This document shows, piece after piece, positions 48,985 to 61,055 of a stretch of DNA of 64,000 bases. The DNA is from Dicaeum eximium. Its lineage: Eukaryota; Chordata; Aves; Passeriformes; Dicaeidae. The stretch is from positions 562,080 to 626,079 of the forward strand of contig VWZP01008283.1 in NCBI GenBank assembly GCA_013396995.1, in the 5' to 3' direction. Position numbers and translations under genes: made by a program. The notes under the pieces are model-generated. The model did not search any database. It was given only the letters and a program-made list of their open reading frames with translations, and was not told the DNA's origin. How positions within the stretch are numbered: position 1 is the stretch's first letter; every line of letters begins with the position of its first letter.

Positions 48985-49525
48985 AGCCCCTTCACCTCTG
49001 TGCACCCCCTTGTGCAAACCTCAAACCCTTTGTGCACGGTGTGCAAACCCCAAACCCTTCGTGCACCCCTTGTGTAAACCCCAAACCCTTCGTGCACTCC
49101 CTTGTGCAAACCCTAAACCCTTCGTGCACTCCCTTTTGCAAACCCCAAACCCTTCGTGCACCCCTTGTGTAAACCCCAAACCCTTAGTGTACCCCTTGTG
49201 TAAACCCCAAACCCTTAGTGTACCCCTTGTGTAAACCCCAAACCCTTAGTGTACTCCCTTGTGCAAACCCCAAATCCTTTGTGCACCCTCTTGTGCAAGC
49301 CCCAAACCCTTTGTGTACCCCCTTGTGCAAGCCCCAAACCCTTTGTGTACTCCCTTGTGCAAGCCCCAAACCCTTCGTGCACTCCCTTGTGCAAACCCTA
49401 AACCCTTCATGTACTCTCTTTTGCAAACCCTTTGTGTACTTCGTTGTGCAAACCCCAAACCCTTAATGTACCCCCGTGTGCAAACCCCAAACCCTTCGTG
49501 CACCCCTTGTGCACCCCCAAGGTGC
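48985..49525. repeat. 31/32-bp minisatellite
   Basis: About 15-17 units with the pattern CCTTGTGCAAACCCCAAACC followed by CTTCGTGCACTC or close variants (TTAGTGTACCC, TTTGTGTACTC). Units alternate between 31 and 32 bases, so no frame is kept. It is not a CRISPR array because there are no unique spacers. Confidence 0.95.
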
Positions 49526-49729
49526 CCACCCCTGCACATCCCATAACCCTCCTCACAGCCCTGCTGTGCAAACCCCATTGTGCACACGATACAACCACCT
49601 GCACGCCGTTGTGCACACGCATACACGCACCCCATACACATCCCATTGTGCGCACCCCACACACCCCATTGTGCGCACCCTTGCACACCCCAAATCCCCC
49701 GTTGTGCCCCCATTGTGCCCCCTCCTCTC
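49526..49729. repeat. Degenerate CCCCATTGTGC-rich repeat
   Basis: CCCATTGTGCGCACCCCACA and related phrases recur up to the gap edge. Confidence 0.8.
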
Positions 49730-50242
49730 NNNNNNNNNNNNNNNNNNNNNNNNNNNNNNNNNNNNNNNNNNNNNNNNNNNNNNNNNNNNNNNNNNNNNNN
49801 NNNNNNNNNNNNNNNNNNNNNNNNNNNNNNNNNNNNNNNNNNNNNNNNNNNNNNNNNNNNNNNNNNNNNNNNNNNNNNNNNNNNNNNNNNNNNNNNNNNN
49901 NNNNNNNNNNNNNNNNNNNNNNNNNNNNNNNNNNNNNNNNNNNNNNNNNNNNNNNNNNNNNNNNNNNNNNNNNNNNNNNNNNNNNNNNNNNNNNNNNNNN
50001 NNNNNNNNNNNNNNNNNNNNNNNNNNNNNNNNNNNNNNNNNNNNNNNNNNNNNNNNNNNNNNNNNNNNNNNNNNNNNNNNNNNNNNNNNNNNNNNNNNNN
50101 NNNNNNNNNNNNNNNNNNNNNNNNNNNNNNNNNNNNNNNNNNNNNNNNNNNNNNNNNNNNNNNNNNNNNNNNNNNNNNNNNNNNNNNNNNNNNNNNNNNN
50201 NNNNNNNNNNNNNNNNNNNNNNNNNNNNNNNNNNNNNNNNNN
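49730..50242. other. Assembly gap (513 N)
   Basis: Run of N between the minisatellite and GC island C. It probably contains FCHSD2 exon 1 and promoter. Confidence 0.99.
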
Positions 50243-50263
50243 TGGCGAGGGTGGCCCCGCAAG
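50243..50263 (+). CDS. FCHSD2: Possible 3' remnant of FCHSD2 exon 1 at edge of gap
   Basis: The first bases after the 513-base gap read, in the frame needed to join exon 2, as WRGWPRK and are followed by a donor AAG|GTGGGT. Human FCHSD2 begins with a short exon whose last residues are Pro-Arg-Lys immediately before VKVTQ. The phase (0) and the last three residues match, and the position at the start of a GC-rich island fits. The start codon would be inside the gap. The four residues before PRK do not match the human protein, so this may be chance. Intron 1 would then be 50264-52240. Confidence 0.35.
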
Positions 50264-51130
50264 GTGGGTGGTGGGGAAATGTCGGGGGGTGCTGGGGACT
50301 GGGCACGGAGGGCCGGGGTGGCTGTGGGCTGGGAGTGAGCTCTGGAGGTAGGACAGGGCAGGGATGGGGACGGGGACGGGTTGGTGAGGATGGAGGTGCC
50401 GGGGGGCAGCGCTCGGTCGGGGACCCCCATCTCCAGCGGGGGCTCTCCAGGGCTGGGAGGGGGTCAGTGCCTGCGGAGGGCTTGGCTGCATAGAGGTCGT
50501 GCAGCTCGTGGGGTGCTAGCACGGGAATTTTGGGGCTCGTGTGGCGTGTGGGTGCCAGCAGGCAGGGGTTGGTTGTCTTGGGGGAGAAGGTCACGTCTGG
50601 AGTTGATCCAGGGACGCAGACTGTCCCGGCGTGTGCCAGGAGCACACAGGAGCGGGGGCAGCCGGAATTGTGCGGCGTTTTCACACATGTTCCCACGTGC
50701 CATGGGAACGACCTGCGAGATGCACCGGGGAGGCTCCTCGCTGACCCTGCGCTCCGTGGGGATGTGGGGTGCTGCCCACCGGGGGGACTGGTGTGGGTGC
50801 GCGGGCAAGCAGGAATGGAAATTTGGGATAAAGGCTGTGCCCGGCGTGGCTTGTCTGGCTGGGCAGGTTGGTATCGGGGAGCCCTGAGCTGCTCCGCGGG
50901 GATTTTTGGGCACGTTTTGGGGGGATGTCGGGCTGCGGGGAGAAGGAGAGCTGGAGAGGATGGAGAGGCTGCTGCTGTGCGGGGAAGGAGTTCCCTGGGG
51001 CTGGCACCTGTGCCATGTCCTGGTGCTGCCTGCTTTGGGGTGCTCCGGGCCGCCATGGTTTGCAGCCCCATGGAGATTTTCCCCGTGGCATTGGGATTTC
51101 TCCGTGGGGAGAGGAGATGAGCCGGCTCTG
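50243..51130 (+). promoter_or_regulatory. GC island C at the 5' end of FCHSD2
   Basis: The sequence after the gap is G-rich with frequent CpG, then switches to AT-rich DNA after about 51230. It lies about 1.1-2.0 kb before FCHSD2 exon 2. Together with the gap at 49730-50242 it most likely contains the FCHSD2 promoter and exon 1. No TATA box was identified. Confidence 0.45.
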
Positions 51131-52240
51131 CACCTGGCAAAGCCCTGCAATAGTGACCAGGAGAGGAGGGAACATGGGCAGGATTCCCTTGTCATGCCCA
51201 GAGCTCCCCAGTAGCGCTGGCAGGCAGCTGCAGTGAAGGTCTCTCGTTCCTGCTTCCCAGCCTCTTATTTTAGGGGCCTCTTATTTTATTTCTTACTTCT
51301 GCCTTTGTCAAACAAAACCAATTTAATTTCAGTTATTTCAATTTTTAGCCCGTGTTCGGTGGTTTATTTATTTTACACGTGTGTAGTTCTTTGCCTTTGT
51401 ATTATTTCATTTGAACTTATTTCCATTACCTGGGTTGTGTTCGTGTGGGTTTATTTATTTTCAGTTGGACTTTTTTTTTTATATACAGATAAAACCAAAA
51501 ATGCCGAAAGTTCACGTTTAAAATAGATGCTTTTCTGCTTAAAGTCAGGGACATACATGTGATTTATTTTTCTGCTGTCATGTGAAATACTTGTCTTTAT
51601 GTGATGTTGTGATTAAAGGGTGCTTGTTGCTGGGGCATGATTTTCAGAGTTAAAATAGAGAAGCTGATGAGATCCAGGATTTACTTTTTCTAATTTTTTG
51701 CCTGGCTAGTGAAGAAGAGGGAGAGGGGTGCCTTCTTCCTCTGTGAATTTCTCTTCCCTCTGCAGTAACAGTTTGGCATTTCAGTCCTCATGAATGCATA
51801 ATGTGTTCAGAGATATTGGTGATCATTTTTTAGGCCGATACCCGGCTTCTCTGTGATCACTAGAGGGCTTCAATGCCAAGACCTCTTGTTTTATAAAAAA
51901 CAAGAACAAAACAATTCCAAGGTTCCCTTCCAAAACCAAATAGTTCCCAATACCTGGGCATTGGTGCTCTCTGCCAGTTACCAAGTAAGTTCCCAAAGTA
52001 TTGGAATTTCAGCTGTGCAGGATCACAGGGCTCAAAGGAAACCTACAACAGTACTAAAAATGTAAAGCCAACCTTCTGAAGCCTCTTCCAGTTTGTTTGT
52101 TTGTTTTCTTGTTGAAATGTGACTTAAACCAGAGAAAATATACGTGGTCCTTGGGTTGGTTTGTTTGTTTTCTTGTTGAAATGTGACTAGAGCTACAGAA
52201 AACATAAGTGGTCCTTGGGTTTGTTTGGGTTTTTTTGTAG
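50264..52240 (+). other. FCHSD2: FCHSD2 intron 1 (inferred)
   Basis: The left half (to about 51130) is GC-rich island sequence. The right half becomes AT-rich and T-rich, with a run of T near 51471-51480. It ends in the duplicated 64-bp segment before the exon 2 acceptor. No other exon was recognised. The 5' boundary depends on the uncertain exon 1 remnant. Confidence 0.5.
52091..52222. repeat. 64-bp tandem duplication before FCHSD2 exon 2
   Basis: GTTGAAATGTGAC occurs at 52111 and 52175, and TGGTCCTTGGGTT at 52145 and 52209, a period of 64. A partial third copy (GTTTGTTTGGG) merges into the polypyrimidine tract of the acceptor. Confidence 0.92.
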
Positions 52241-52338
52241 GTGAAAGTTACACAAGAGCTGAAAAACATTCAGGTTGAGCAGATGACAAAACTTCAGGCC
52301 AAGCATCAGGCAGAATGTGACCTACTGGAAGATATCAG
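52241..52338 (+). CDS. FCHSD2: FCHSD2 exon 2 (start of F-BAR domain), internal exon
   Basis: Between an acceptor (TTTTTTTGTAG) and a donor (CAG|GTAAGG), 98 bases encode VKVTQELKNIQ, then VEQMTKLQAKHQAECDLLED and I, plus two bases of an Arg codon. This is the start of the FCHSD2 F-BAR domain and agrees with the human protein except for Ile in place of Met at the penultimate codon. FCHSD2 (F-BAR plus two SH3 domains) binds membrane and partners such as intersectin and activates actin assembly at clathrin-coated pits. The exon enters in phase 0 and leaves with two bases of a codon. No later exon was recognised before 64000, which fits the very long second intron of this gene. Immediately upstream the intron carries a 64-bp tandem duplication reaching the acceptor. 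Confidence 0.95.
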
Positions 52339-55300
52339 GTAAGGCTACAGAACATGTTACCAAAATTCCTTTAAGGTCCAGTTTTTGGAAGAACATTTGA
52401 GTTACAAAATTCAGGAACTGACGATGGAATTTCCTCTTTGGATTTCCTGCTTTTAGGCTGTTAAAGTTTTGACACAGCTGGAAATTATAACTGGAGCTAA
52501 CACAATGCAAACCCTTTTTTTCTTCTCTTCAATGGGGGAAATGTTAAAAGAAACTCACAAACAACATCCAAAAAGCATTGGTCTTTTCAGCAATATTTAT
52601 TTATATAATATACTGAGACTTTGATTTACCAGTTGTAAAAGGCTGCTAAAATTACTAAAATATTTTAAAGCCACTGATGATTTATATCTCTCTAGAGATA
52701 GCTTTGAAAAGCACTTTCAAGCAGATTGCATTTTTTACCAGAAAGTTACAAGAAGATATTTGCATTTATAATTTAAAACTCTGCATGGGTTTGAAACAAC
52801 AGAGAAAATCCACACGACATCAGTTGTGGGAGTTTCATTATTCCTTTCACCTAATGTGATTTGCTTCTCCTGAAATTAAAGGTTTGCTTTTAACAAAATA
52901 TGGTGGGAGTGGGTACCTGGCATTATATGGAGGATTAATCATTCCATTTCCTGTAAAATATTCAGCAGAACTCCATTGCTGCCCTGCTCTCCTTGGCAGT
53001 GGACCGTCCACATGTTAATTATTTAAATGAGATTTCCTGCTTGATGTTTGTATATTAAATGCAAGTGTTTGGCTTTGACAGATGAAGCTCTGTTTGTCTC
53101 ACTATCAGTGTCCTCCATAAATCAGAATGTCAAGGCTGGAGCCTTTTCTCCCCCTTGTTTTTTTGGGTGTTGAAACAGTTTTTTTTTGTTCGGTATGGGA
53201 AAGATCACAGCGTTCATTTCCTCAGATTAAGATTATTCTGGGGAGTGTGTAACACACAAATGCTGAGTAACAAGTAACAGACTGATCCAAGGAATTTCCC
53301 CCCCCCAGATGGAAATTTAGAGCATCTAGGCTGGGTACTGCTGCTCTAGCCCATGTTTTGTTAGCATTTGCTGTTTTTTCAGGAGCTTATGATCACTTCA
53401 GTCTGTATTCTGCTGAAAGATGTCATAAGCCTGTGAATACAAACCCAGGAAAACGTGAAAATGCCAGCTTAAAATATCTTCCTTTAGTGTAATTTAATTT
53501 CTGCAGTTAATTAAATTTCTGAATTTGAATGTTGGGGATTAGGAAGCTGGGTTAATATGTTTAATTCACTCCCGTGGTCACTGAGCGTGTTCAGCACTCT
53601 GGGTGCAGAATTGCTGCGTGGATTTACAGATCAAACATTCTCTCAGCGTGGGATGATGAGATGGGCTATGACAGCTCCGTGGTGCCAGTGATTTGTTCAA
53701 ATATCAGATAAGAGAATCAGAACCAGGGAATTTGGGGTTAGAAGCTTTTGCTGAGCAGGCCCTGATCTTGGTGTGTGATGCAGAGGCCTTTGAATTGGGA
53801 AGGGGGAAAGCTTTGGGGATTCCAGGTGTTGGGCAGGGTGTGATGAAGCTGGGGTCAACCTCGCCCTGATATCTCCTGTCATTTATGGCTGGATTCAGGA
53901 TCAGCAGCCACCGTGCTTCCGGAGCCTTCCAGAAAGCTGGAACCACACACAGGATCATTTGTCTCTGGAAGGAAGGTTTGTTTTTCTAGAAAGCACCCTG
54001 CTGTTATCCAAAAGTATGGAATTTGAGCAGAGTGCCATTTGTTTATCAAGACTCAGAAGAGTTGGAGTCCTTTGGTAGCATTTTTGAAGCTTCTGGGCAC
54101 TGCAGGAGCACAGCTTTGTGCTCGGAATTCCAGAAACTGATGTGCTGCAATGGCAACAGGAGACACTGAATCAGGGCTTGCAAACCAGTGATTAAAAATG
54201 CACGTTTGAAAAAGTTACTTTATCGTGAATAATTGCTTCATTTGTTGGCACATAAATGCAGACATTCAAATCACATTTTTTGTATCAGTTCGGTGGGGAT
54301 TTACGTGCAGCTAAAGAGAAGTGATAGGAGGAAGAGATCAGAAAGTTCTCTAGCAGAATACATCTATTGTCTGGTGTGTTAGCAGATGATTTTTGGCAGG
54401 CTACCAGCCCGTAAAGCATGCTTGCAGTTCAGCAGCTTTGATATCTTTATGCAAAACTGGGGATTCTTGGTCAGGGTTGAGGTATATGTGTGTAACTACC
54501 CTCTTTCTTTTTGATGGCTTTTGACACTATGTAAAATTCTACTATTTATTTTAAAAATACCGAATGTCCATTTCAGTCTTAACAAACTGTGCAGTTTCTC
54601 TGTGGAAGCTCAGTAGCACTAAAGCTGAAGTCTCCTTTCATAACTTGACAAGACTCTAATAAAAAATGTGTTTGAAATGTGTTAGCAAATAGGTTTAAAA
54701 ATTCATTTCTGTGTTTATAATCTCTCTTTGGCTCTTAGTGTTACATTTCTTCATGCTTAGTGACTGGGGCATTTGGGGAACAAGTGAATCAGGATGCTTC
54801 TAGGGTCTTTGGCTTACTTTTAGGCATGACATGTGTTTATCTTCTGTAGCTCACTAAAGCTATCTCATGCCTTCGTGTGGGAGATCTGTGTTGGCATTAC
54901 CATAAAAAAGGTTGTCTTTCTTCCACTGTGATGGAGATAAAGGTTTTTTCCTTGACAGGTAAATGTAGGTTTTGTTGCTGTGATCCACAAACCCTTCAAC
55001 ATTTATGGCAAGGAGTCCTTCAGTCCATCCACACTAGCTGGTTTTAGGCAGTGAGTTAATTTTTTTTTTTGCTGGGCTGTGAATGGCTGAATTTATCAGA
55101 GGTGCTAGCAATATTAATGTATTTTATTTTGGTTTTAAGATTGCCATATTTGACTGACAGTAGTAAGTAGGTCACAGCCAGGGTCTGCAAATGCTCTTGG
55201 TTTGCTGGGACACAGGGATGCTTTCCTTTCATGTGTGTACCAGTGCCTGCAGAATTGTAAAGAACTCTGGATGATTCACATTTTAATTCAGCTTGGCATT

Positions 55301-56224
55301 TCTGTGCTACAGACTTTATGAACTCATTAAGTGATAATTGCTTTACATTAAACATTGGGTATTGCATTTTCAAAGGCTTGGGGTCTGCTTTTCCAAAGCA
55401 CTTGTTACACCTTTTCAGGTTTTGCTGAAGTATCCTAAAATGTCCTTTTAAAACTTCTTCACATTTATGTTTTGCTAGAGAGAATGAAGTTGTCCTTATG
55501 TGTCTGTTTTAACTTTAGTCAGGACTAAGGATGTAGGAACAGGTCTGCTGGCCCAACTAATCCTGCTGCTGCACAGGGTGGGCGAGTTCTGTGGGCCAGG
55601 GAGCTCACCCACCTGAAATCAAACCTTCCCTGGCTTTTCTCCCAGGTTTTTTGATAAATCCAGTCCCTGGTCTAGTGTGGCACGGGAGGGAGGAGGAATG
55701 ATGAGTACCTGAGGAAGGAGAGGGAAAGCAGAGCTGCTCAGCAGCAGCCCAGGTTCACACGGGTTTAAAGTCACTGTGTAACCCCAGCCTGCTGCCCCTG
55801 TAGAAGGCACAGCTGCTGCTTTGTGAGTTACAGCTCTGGAAAATTCACCTCATTTAAGTCTTAACTCGTTTTGGCTGTCTGGATGTGTTGATCTACGTTG
55901 CTTCATCCTTTTAAGTCGTTTGAAATGAGATGGAAAGATTGCCTGATTTCTGGCTGAGACGGAGTAACAATACAGTCCTTTCATTTGTTGCCTCCTGAAT
56001 TTAGTTTTTTCAGGGTTTTTTTCACATTCATAGTTTAAAAAGAATTGCCAAAAAGACAGGCTCACTTGTGCTCCTGGTAGGGATGTGAATCTATGTGCAA
56101 ATACTTCTTTCTGTTTCCTTTCCTCTTCTGTCCTTGTGGTTTCTGCCTCCTGACATGTTCTTTTTGATAAAACTGCATTTCTCTGTGTTGTTCACCTTTT
56201 TCCTGCTGCTGCCTTGCCTTTGTG

Positions 56225-56275
56225 GGGTGTCCTTGTGGGTCCCTTCCAGCTCAGAATATTCTGTGATTCTGTGGT
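56225..56275 (+). mobile_element. CR1 LINE 3' end remnant
   Basis: GGGTCCCTTCCAGCTCAGAA and TATTCTGTGATTCTGTGG show only the last 50 bases of a sense CR1. Confidence 0.8.
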
Positions 56276-59054
56276 TTTCCATCTTCCACCCTCTCCTCCA
56301 AAGCTCTGCCTTCTGATGATTCCTTCTCCCTTCCGATTTGTCAGGTTTTTTTTGGTTTGTTTTTTTTGTTTTTTTTCCTCCCAGGTGCTTCATCTCCTCC
56401 CTTTCTTTATCCAGTTCTGACCTTGTGAATTTTAGTTAGTTCTCTATTCCTGAGATTCTTTCCTATTTAATTCAGCAGAGCCCCTGAAGATGTGTTAAGC
56501 CAAGTGGGGAGATCCTGTGGCTCTTCCTTACCCATCTGAGCCCTTCTTTGTTTTGGATGCTGCTGCTGGGCTGTCCCTCCTGCAGGTTGGGAGGGGAGCA
56601 GTAATTCCAGGGCAGGATTTGTGCTTCTGTGCCCAGGATGAGGACAGAGAACTCCTTCGATGCCTCAGCCTGTCATAACAAGAGCGAGCAGCACAGATAT
56701 TTAAAAAAAGAAAGTAAAAGTATGAATGAATTTACATCTGTAGCCAGCCAGTTCCTGCTCGTTTTAACATGTCATTTTCTGTGCTCAATTATGCTCTGTG
56801 GAAGCCTTTGCTGTTGGATATGCTTTGTACTCCCTGGTGGAATTTGTGCTCCTGGAATCCGGCTGGCTGTGTTGGCAGGTTCCTGATAAAGTTTATGGCA
56901 GCTGGGGCTGAGTCTGGAGTAGAGACCAGCAGCAGTTCCAGTTTTAAATACAGCAAATCTACAAGATCTCTTAAAAGAGTCTGTGTTAGGGGAGAGCCTT
57001 GTGGAGCTGTGGGAGGAGGAGCAGATGGAGAAAAAAGCTGTAAAATCATATGTATTTACAAATACATGTAATATGCCTTTACATGTGTGTTCAGCCATAT
57101 GTATTAGAATTCCTTAAGAGATTCTGAATAATTCTGAGAATCTCTGCTTTTCCTGCCCCCAGGCACAGTGGTGGTGGTGGTGAGTTTACCTTTCTTCCTG
57201 TTCTCTCTGATCTCCAGCTGCAGGGAATGCAATTTATTTGTATATTCCTGAACTGGGCTCCAGAGCATGTTTGCCTCTGGCTAGTGGGTATCTGATAAAG
57301 CCCCTTTTTAAAAATTCATCCATCCACGAGCAGGTCCGTCTCTTTTTTCCCTTTATCCTGCTGAGAAATGTGTCCTTCCTTTTTCCTTCAAGGTCATTCC
57401 CTGCATTCAGCAGATGCAATTTTTGCCTCTGGTGTTTGGGGCTTTATTTCAGTAGGAGCAGAGTGATTTGCTGTGCTTACAGGTTCTGAAACCTGGAACC
57501 TGCCAAAGTGGAAAGCAGCAGAAGAATCAGAAAAATTCCCAAAAACAGTGTGCAAAATGTTATTTTTTTCTGGGTTTGACTCACACTTAAGGCCTTCCTT
57601 TGTGTGACTGGAATATTTATTTCTTTAAAACTTCCAGTTTTCTTATGAGCTGATGACATTTCTTTCCTCCTGGGTTGATCTTTCTCACCACTAGTAATTA
57701 TTGTGACTTTATCTTGTACTTGCAATTTTTTTCCCAGGCTCTGCTAATTAGTTGAGGACACACAATTTTTTGCTGTAACACTAAATAAGCAGAAATTTCA
57801 CAATTTTTGAGAAAAGTTGGTGCAGTTACTTCTGAATAATATTCCATATAAAGATACCACAGAATCTGTGGTCTGGGCACGTTACCTATAATTAGGCAGG
57901 GCTTTAATGAGATTCTCACATTCTTGACGGAATTAAAATCTGGTGATGTTTTGACTGGAACTGTTTGAGGGAAGCTTGGAATGTACTTTAAAAAAAGCTG
58001 TTGCCTACTGGGTGTGGAAATCCAAGTTCTGAGCAAAAAAAGAAGAGTTTTAGTATAAACATGGCCACAGTGTAATGATTCAGGCCTCTCTTGGCACAGT
58101 GGAATTGAGAAATGGACCACATTCCTTTTTTTTTTTATCCCCGACAGACAAAAATTAATGGATCTCCTGTTTCAGTATTTCTGAGTACCTTTCAACTGAT
58201 GAAAGTTAAATAATCAAAAGATTTTTTTGGTTTGCTTTTTTCAATAGCAGAATAGTGTAAAAAATGCCCAACAAGCCATTTCTCACATCAGAATGAAAAT
58301 TCTTTTTTTTCCCCATGTTTTTTCTCTGAGGTTTGCATTTGAATGAGCTTTTTCTTCTTAAAGCAATTCCAACACACACTCTGGAAGTCTGATTTTTCGG
58401 GACTTTCAGGAGACCCTGGGCTTGTTCTGTTAAGCTGTGGCTTTAGTGTGAGTTCCAAGACCTAACAAGAGGATTTGGGTTCTGAGTACAACAGCTCCTT
58501 CCCAAAAGTTGCATTTTCACTTTTGACTCATGCCCCATTTTTATGAACAAAGTCTTTAGTTTGCAGAAAGTCGTGTGGGTTTGATTTTTTTTTTTTCCCT
58601 GAATTTTATTCGAGCATGGCTTTTCCTGGACCTAACTCCTGTTTTTCACCACGATGTTACTTGGCAGAGCTCTGAGAAACCAGCAGCTGCCATGAAGTCC
58701 TGTAAAGTTGCCTCTGGTACAGATTTTTATGGGGACAGTTGCAATGTATATTAAAATACATGGCACAGGGTAGTTTTAAAGGAATAAAAAGACCTTCTTT
58801 TGATCCACTTGTTCAAACTCAAGGTGTTTCTTGGGTTTTCTCTCTCTTCATCCCATCACTTCTGTGGTGAAGGCTTTCCCTCAAGGCTTTTCATCCCAGC
58901 TCTTACTGTAAACCCCTGTGTAAGGGAATTGCAGGCTTTGGGGCCGTCCCACAAACGTCACCATCAGCTCTGTTGGAAAGAGGAAGAGCATTCTTCCCAT
59001 TCCAGTCACAAGCAGTGTGGCCTGGCCTCATTTCCTAGGGTGGTGTGTTGTCAC

Positions 59055-59330
59055 AGAGTCATGGAATATCCTGATGGAATGGGCCCATCAGAATCATCCC
59101 GTCCAACTCCTGGTCCTGCACGAGCACCCCAAAAACCCCCTGTGCCTGAGAGCGTTGTCCAGAGGCTTCCTGAAGTCAGGCTTGGTGCTGTGCCCATTCC
59201 CTGGGGAGCCTGTTCAGTGCCTGACCTCCCTGTGGGGGAAGAGCCTTTTCCCACTGCCCAGCCCCAACCTTTTGTTCTCTCCAGTTTGGTGCCCAAAGGT
59301 TTATTTTGTAGGTTTTGATGCCTTTCCCAA
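59055..59330 (-). mobile_element. CR1 LINE fragment, older subfamily
   Basis: CAGAGTCATGGAATATCCTG, CCGTCCAACTCCTGGTCCTG and CTGTGCCTGAGAGCGTTGTC are antisense phrases of an older CR1 group. The far end is diverged. Confidence 0.88.
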
Positions 59331-59970
59331 TATCCCATCAGGAGACCTCAGAAACCCTGTGCCTTTTCAATGCCAGCATCCTGAAAAATGATGGGAATGG
59401 GATTACCAAATCCTACCCCATTCCTTGTAGGGGAGGTAGAGGTAAAAAGAGAGGCTGTGGGTCTGTTTTGTTGGGTTTTTCCCAGAAAAGGGCTGATGTA
59501 CCGTGGTTATCTTGGCTGCAGAGAACTTGGTGTCCTTACTTTTCTTGTCATTCCCAGCTGGTCCTTGAGATCAGCCTCGCCTGCTCCCAGTGAACTTTTG
59601 ACCCAACTAATATCTTATCTTACATGTAGTGAATTTAGTTTTCTGATGAATATGCATCTGATTTTTAAATTTTTGCTTAGTAAAATCATTGACCTTGTTT
59701 AATCAACTTGATTGCTTTCTGCATATGAAAGCACACAGAAAAGGTGTTCTGCTTTTACACTTTTAAAAACAGGCAGTTGAAAAAAGGCTAAAACCTTCTC
59801 AAACTCGAGCTGCTCTGGTCAAATGTTTGCAGTATAAACTGGTTTATAATGAGTCAGTGTGGTGCTTTTCTGACTGGTTTTTACAGTGGGTTTTAAAATT
59901 TTAATAACATTTTTCCTAAATGCACGATAGGAATATATTAATTTGGAGGCTTGTTATTGACTTTAAGCTT

Positions 59971-60130
59971 GTAAGTGTTGGGTGGTGTTTATTTATGGAG
60001 TAAATGCAATATTTCCAATTAAAACTTGAGGAAAGAGAGGGAAAGTATTGAATTAATGGTTATAAGTCTTAGGTTGTGTTTATTTAGGAAGCAAATGGAA
60101 TATTTCCGATTGAAACCTGAGGAAAGAGAG
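59971..60130. repeat. Degenerate tandem duplication, period 91
   Basis: A 69-base block at 59971-60039 recurs at 60062-60130. Both contain GTGTTTATTTA, then AATATTTCC, then TGAGGAAAGAGAG, with roughly a dozen differences. Confidence 0.85.
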
Positions 60131-60756
60131 TAACTAAGAAAATAATCTGTTGAAATCTAGCTTTTATTTTTTTCCCTGCATGCTACTGTAAGCATGGAGA
60201 TTCCATTCTCAGACTTTTAAAATTATTCATAACCTTCGGAGCTGTTCCTTCTAAGAGCCTTTGGAGTTATTTTCAGTGTTGCTTTCTTTGTGCCACTGTG
60301 AGAACAGTTTGGGCCAATCCCCAGTGGCTCTGGGAAGGTTGTTCACACACTCCTCTCTCCTCCTGCGCCGGCTCCACCAAACATCCTTTTAATGAGACAG
60401 ACAAAATGCACTGGTGTCTAATTTTATGAGCAGGGCTCAGCCATGCAGAAGACTTTCGAAGATTTATGGTGGTAAAGCCACTAAGTATAGTTATTTCTAG
60501 CCAGATGCAAGGCAATGTTGGTGGGGAAAATGTTGGCACTTACGGCCATGTTTAAATACGTACAATCCTGAGCATAAATAGGATTTTTTGAGGGAGCTCT
60601 GCTGTGTTCTGTTTGCATTTTTGAAGGAGAAGAAAAAAAGGGAGGAGGCAAAAAAACTGAGCAAGCCACAATTTTTCTTCAGGGTATGATACTCTGAGGT
60701 GAGCTCAGATCAGAAGTGCCTTTAAAGATCTTTGAATGTAAGAATGAATCATATTT

Positions 60757-61055
60757 GTAGAATGGTTTTGGGTGCGAGGGGGGTGTTAAAACTCACCCAG
60801 TGCCACCCCTGCCATGGCAGGGACACCTTCCACTGTCCCAGGCTGCTCCAAGCCCATCCAACCTGGCCTTGGGCACTGCCAGGGATCCAGGGGCAGCCAC
60901 AGCTGCTCTGGGCACCCTGTGCCAGGGCCTGCCCACCCTGACAGGGAGGAATTCCTTCCCAATATCCCATTTAATCCCACCCTCTGGACGGCCCCGTCCT
61001 TCCGTTGTGTCAACTGTGCTGCTCAGCTTGGTGGCGTCTGCAAACTGGAAATTTG
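60757..61055 (-). mobile_element. CR1 LINE fragment
   Basis: CTGCCATGGCAGGGACACCT, CTTGGGCACTGCCAGGGATC and CCTTCCCAATATCCCATTTA are antisense young-CR1 phrases. It is joined at about 60985 to a second piece (CTCAGCTTGGTGGCGTCTGC). Confidence 0.93.

Noticed and set aside
48985..49525. CRISPR array or telomeric repeat
   Set aside because: Units are contiguous without unique spacers, and they are 31/32 bases rather than the 6-base telomere unit.
49407..51140. Long minus-strand open frames across the gap
   Set aside because: Most of their length is the 513-base N run and tandem repeat.
60757..61055. Conserved-looking open frames in CR1-derived DNA (also at 39630, 41098, 43852, 46268)
   Set aside because: They are translations of 5'-truncated CR1 3' UTR sequence, not genes.
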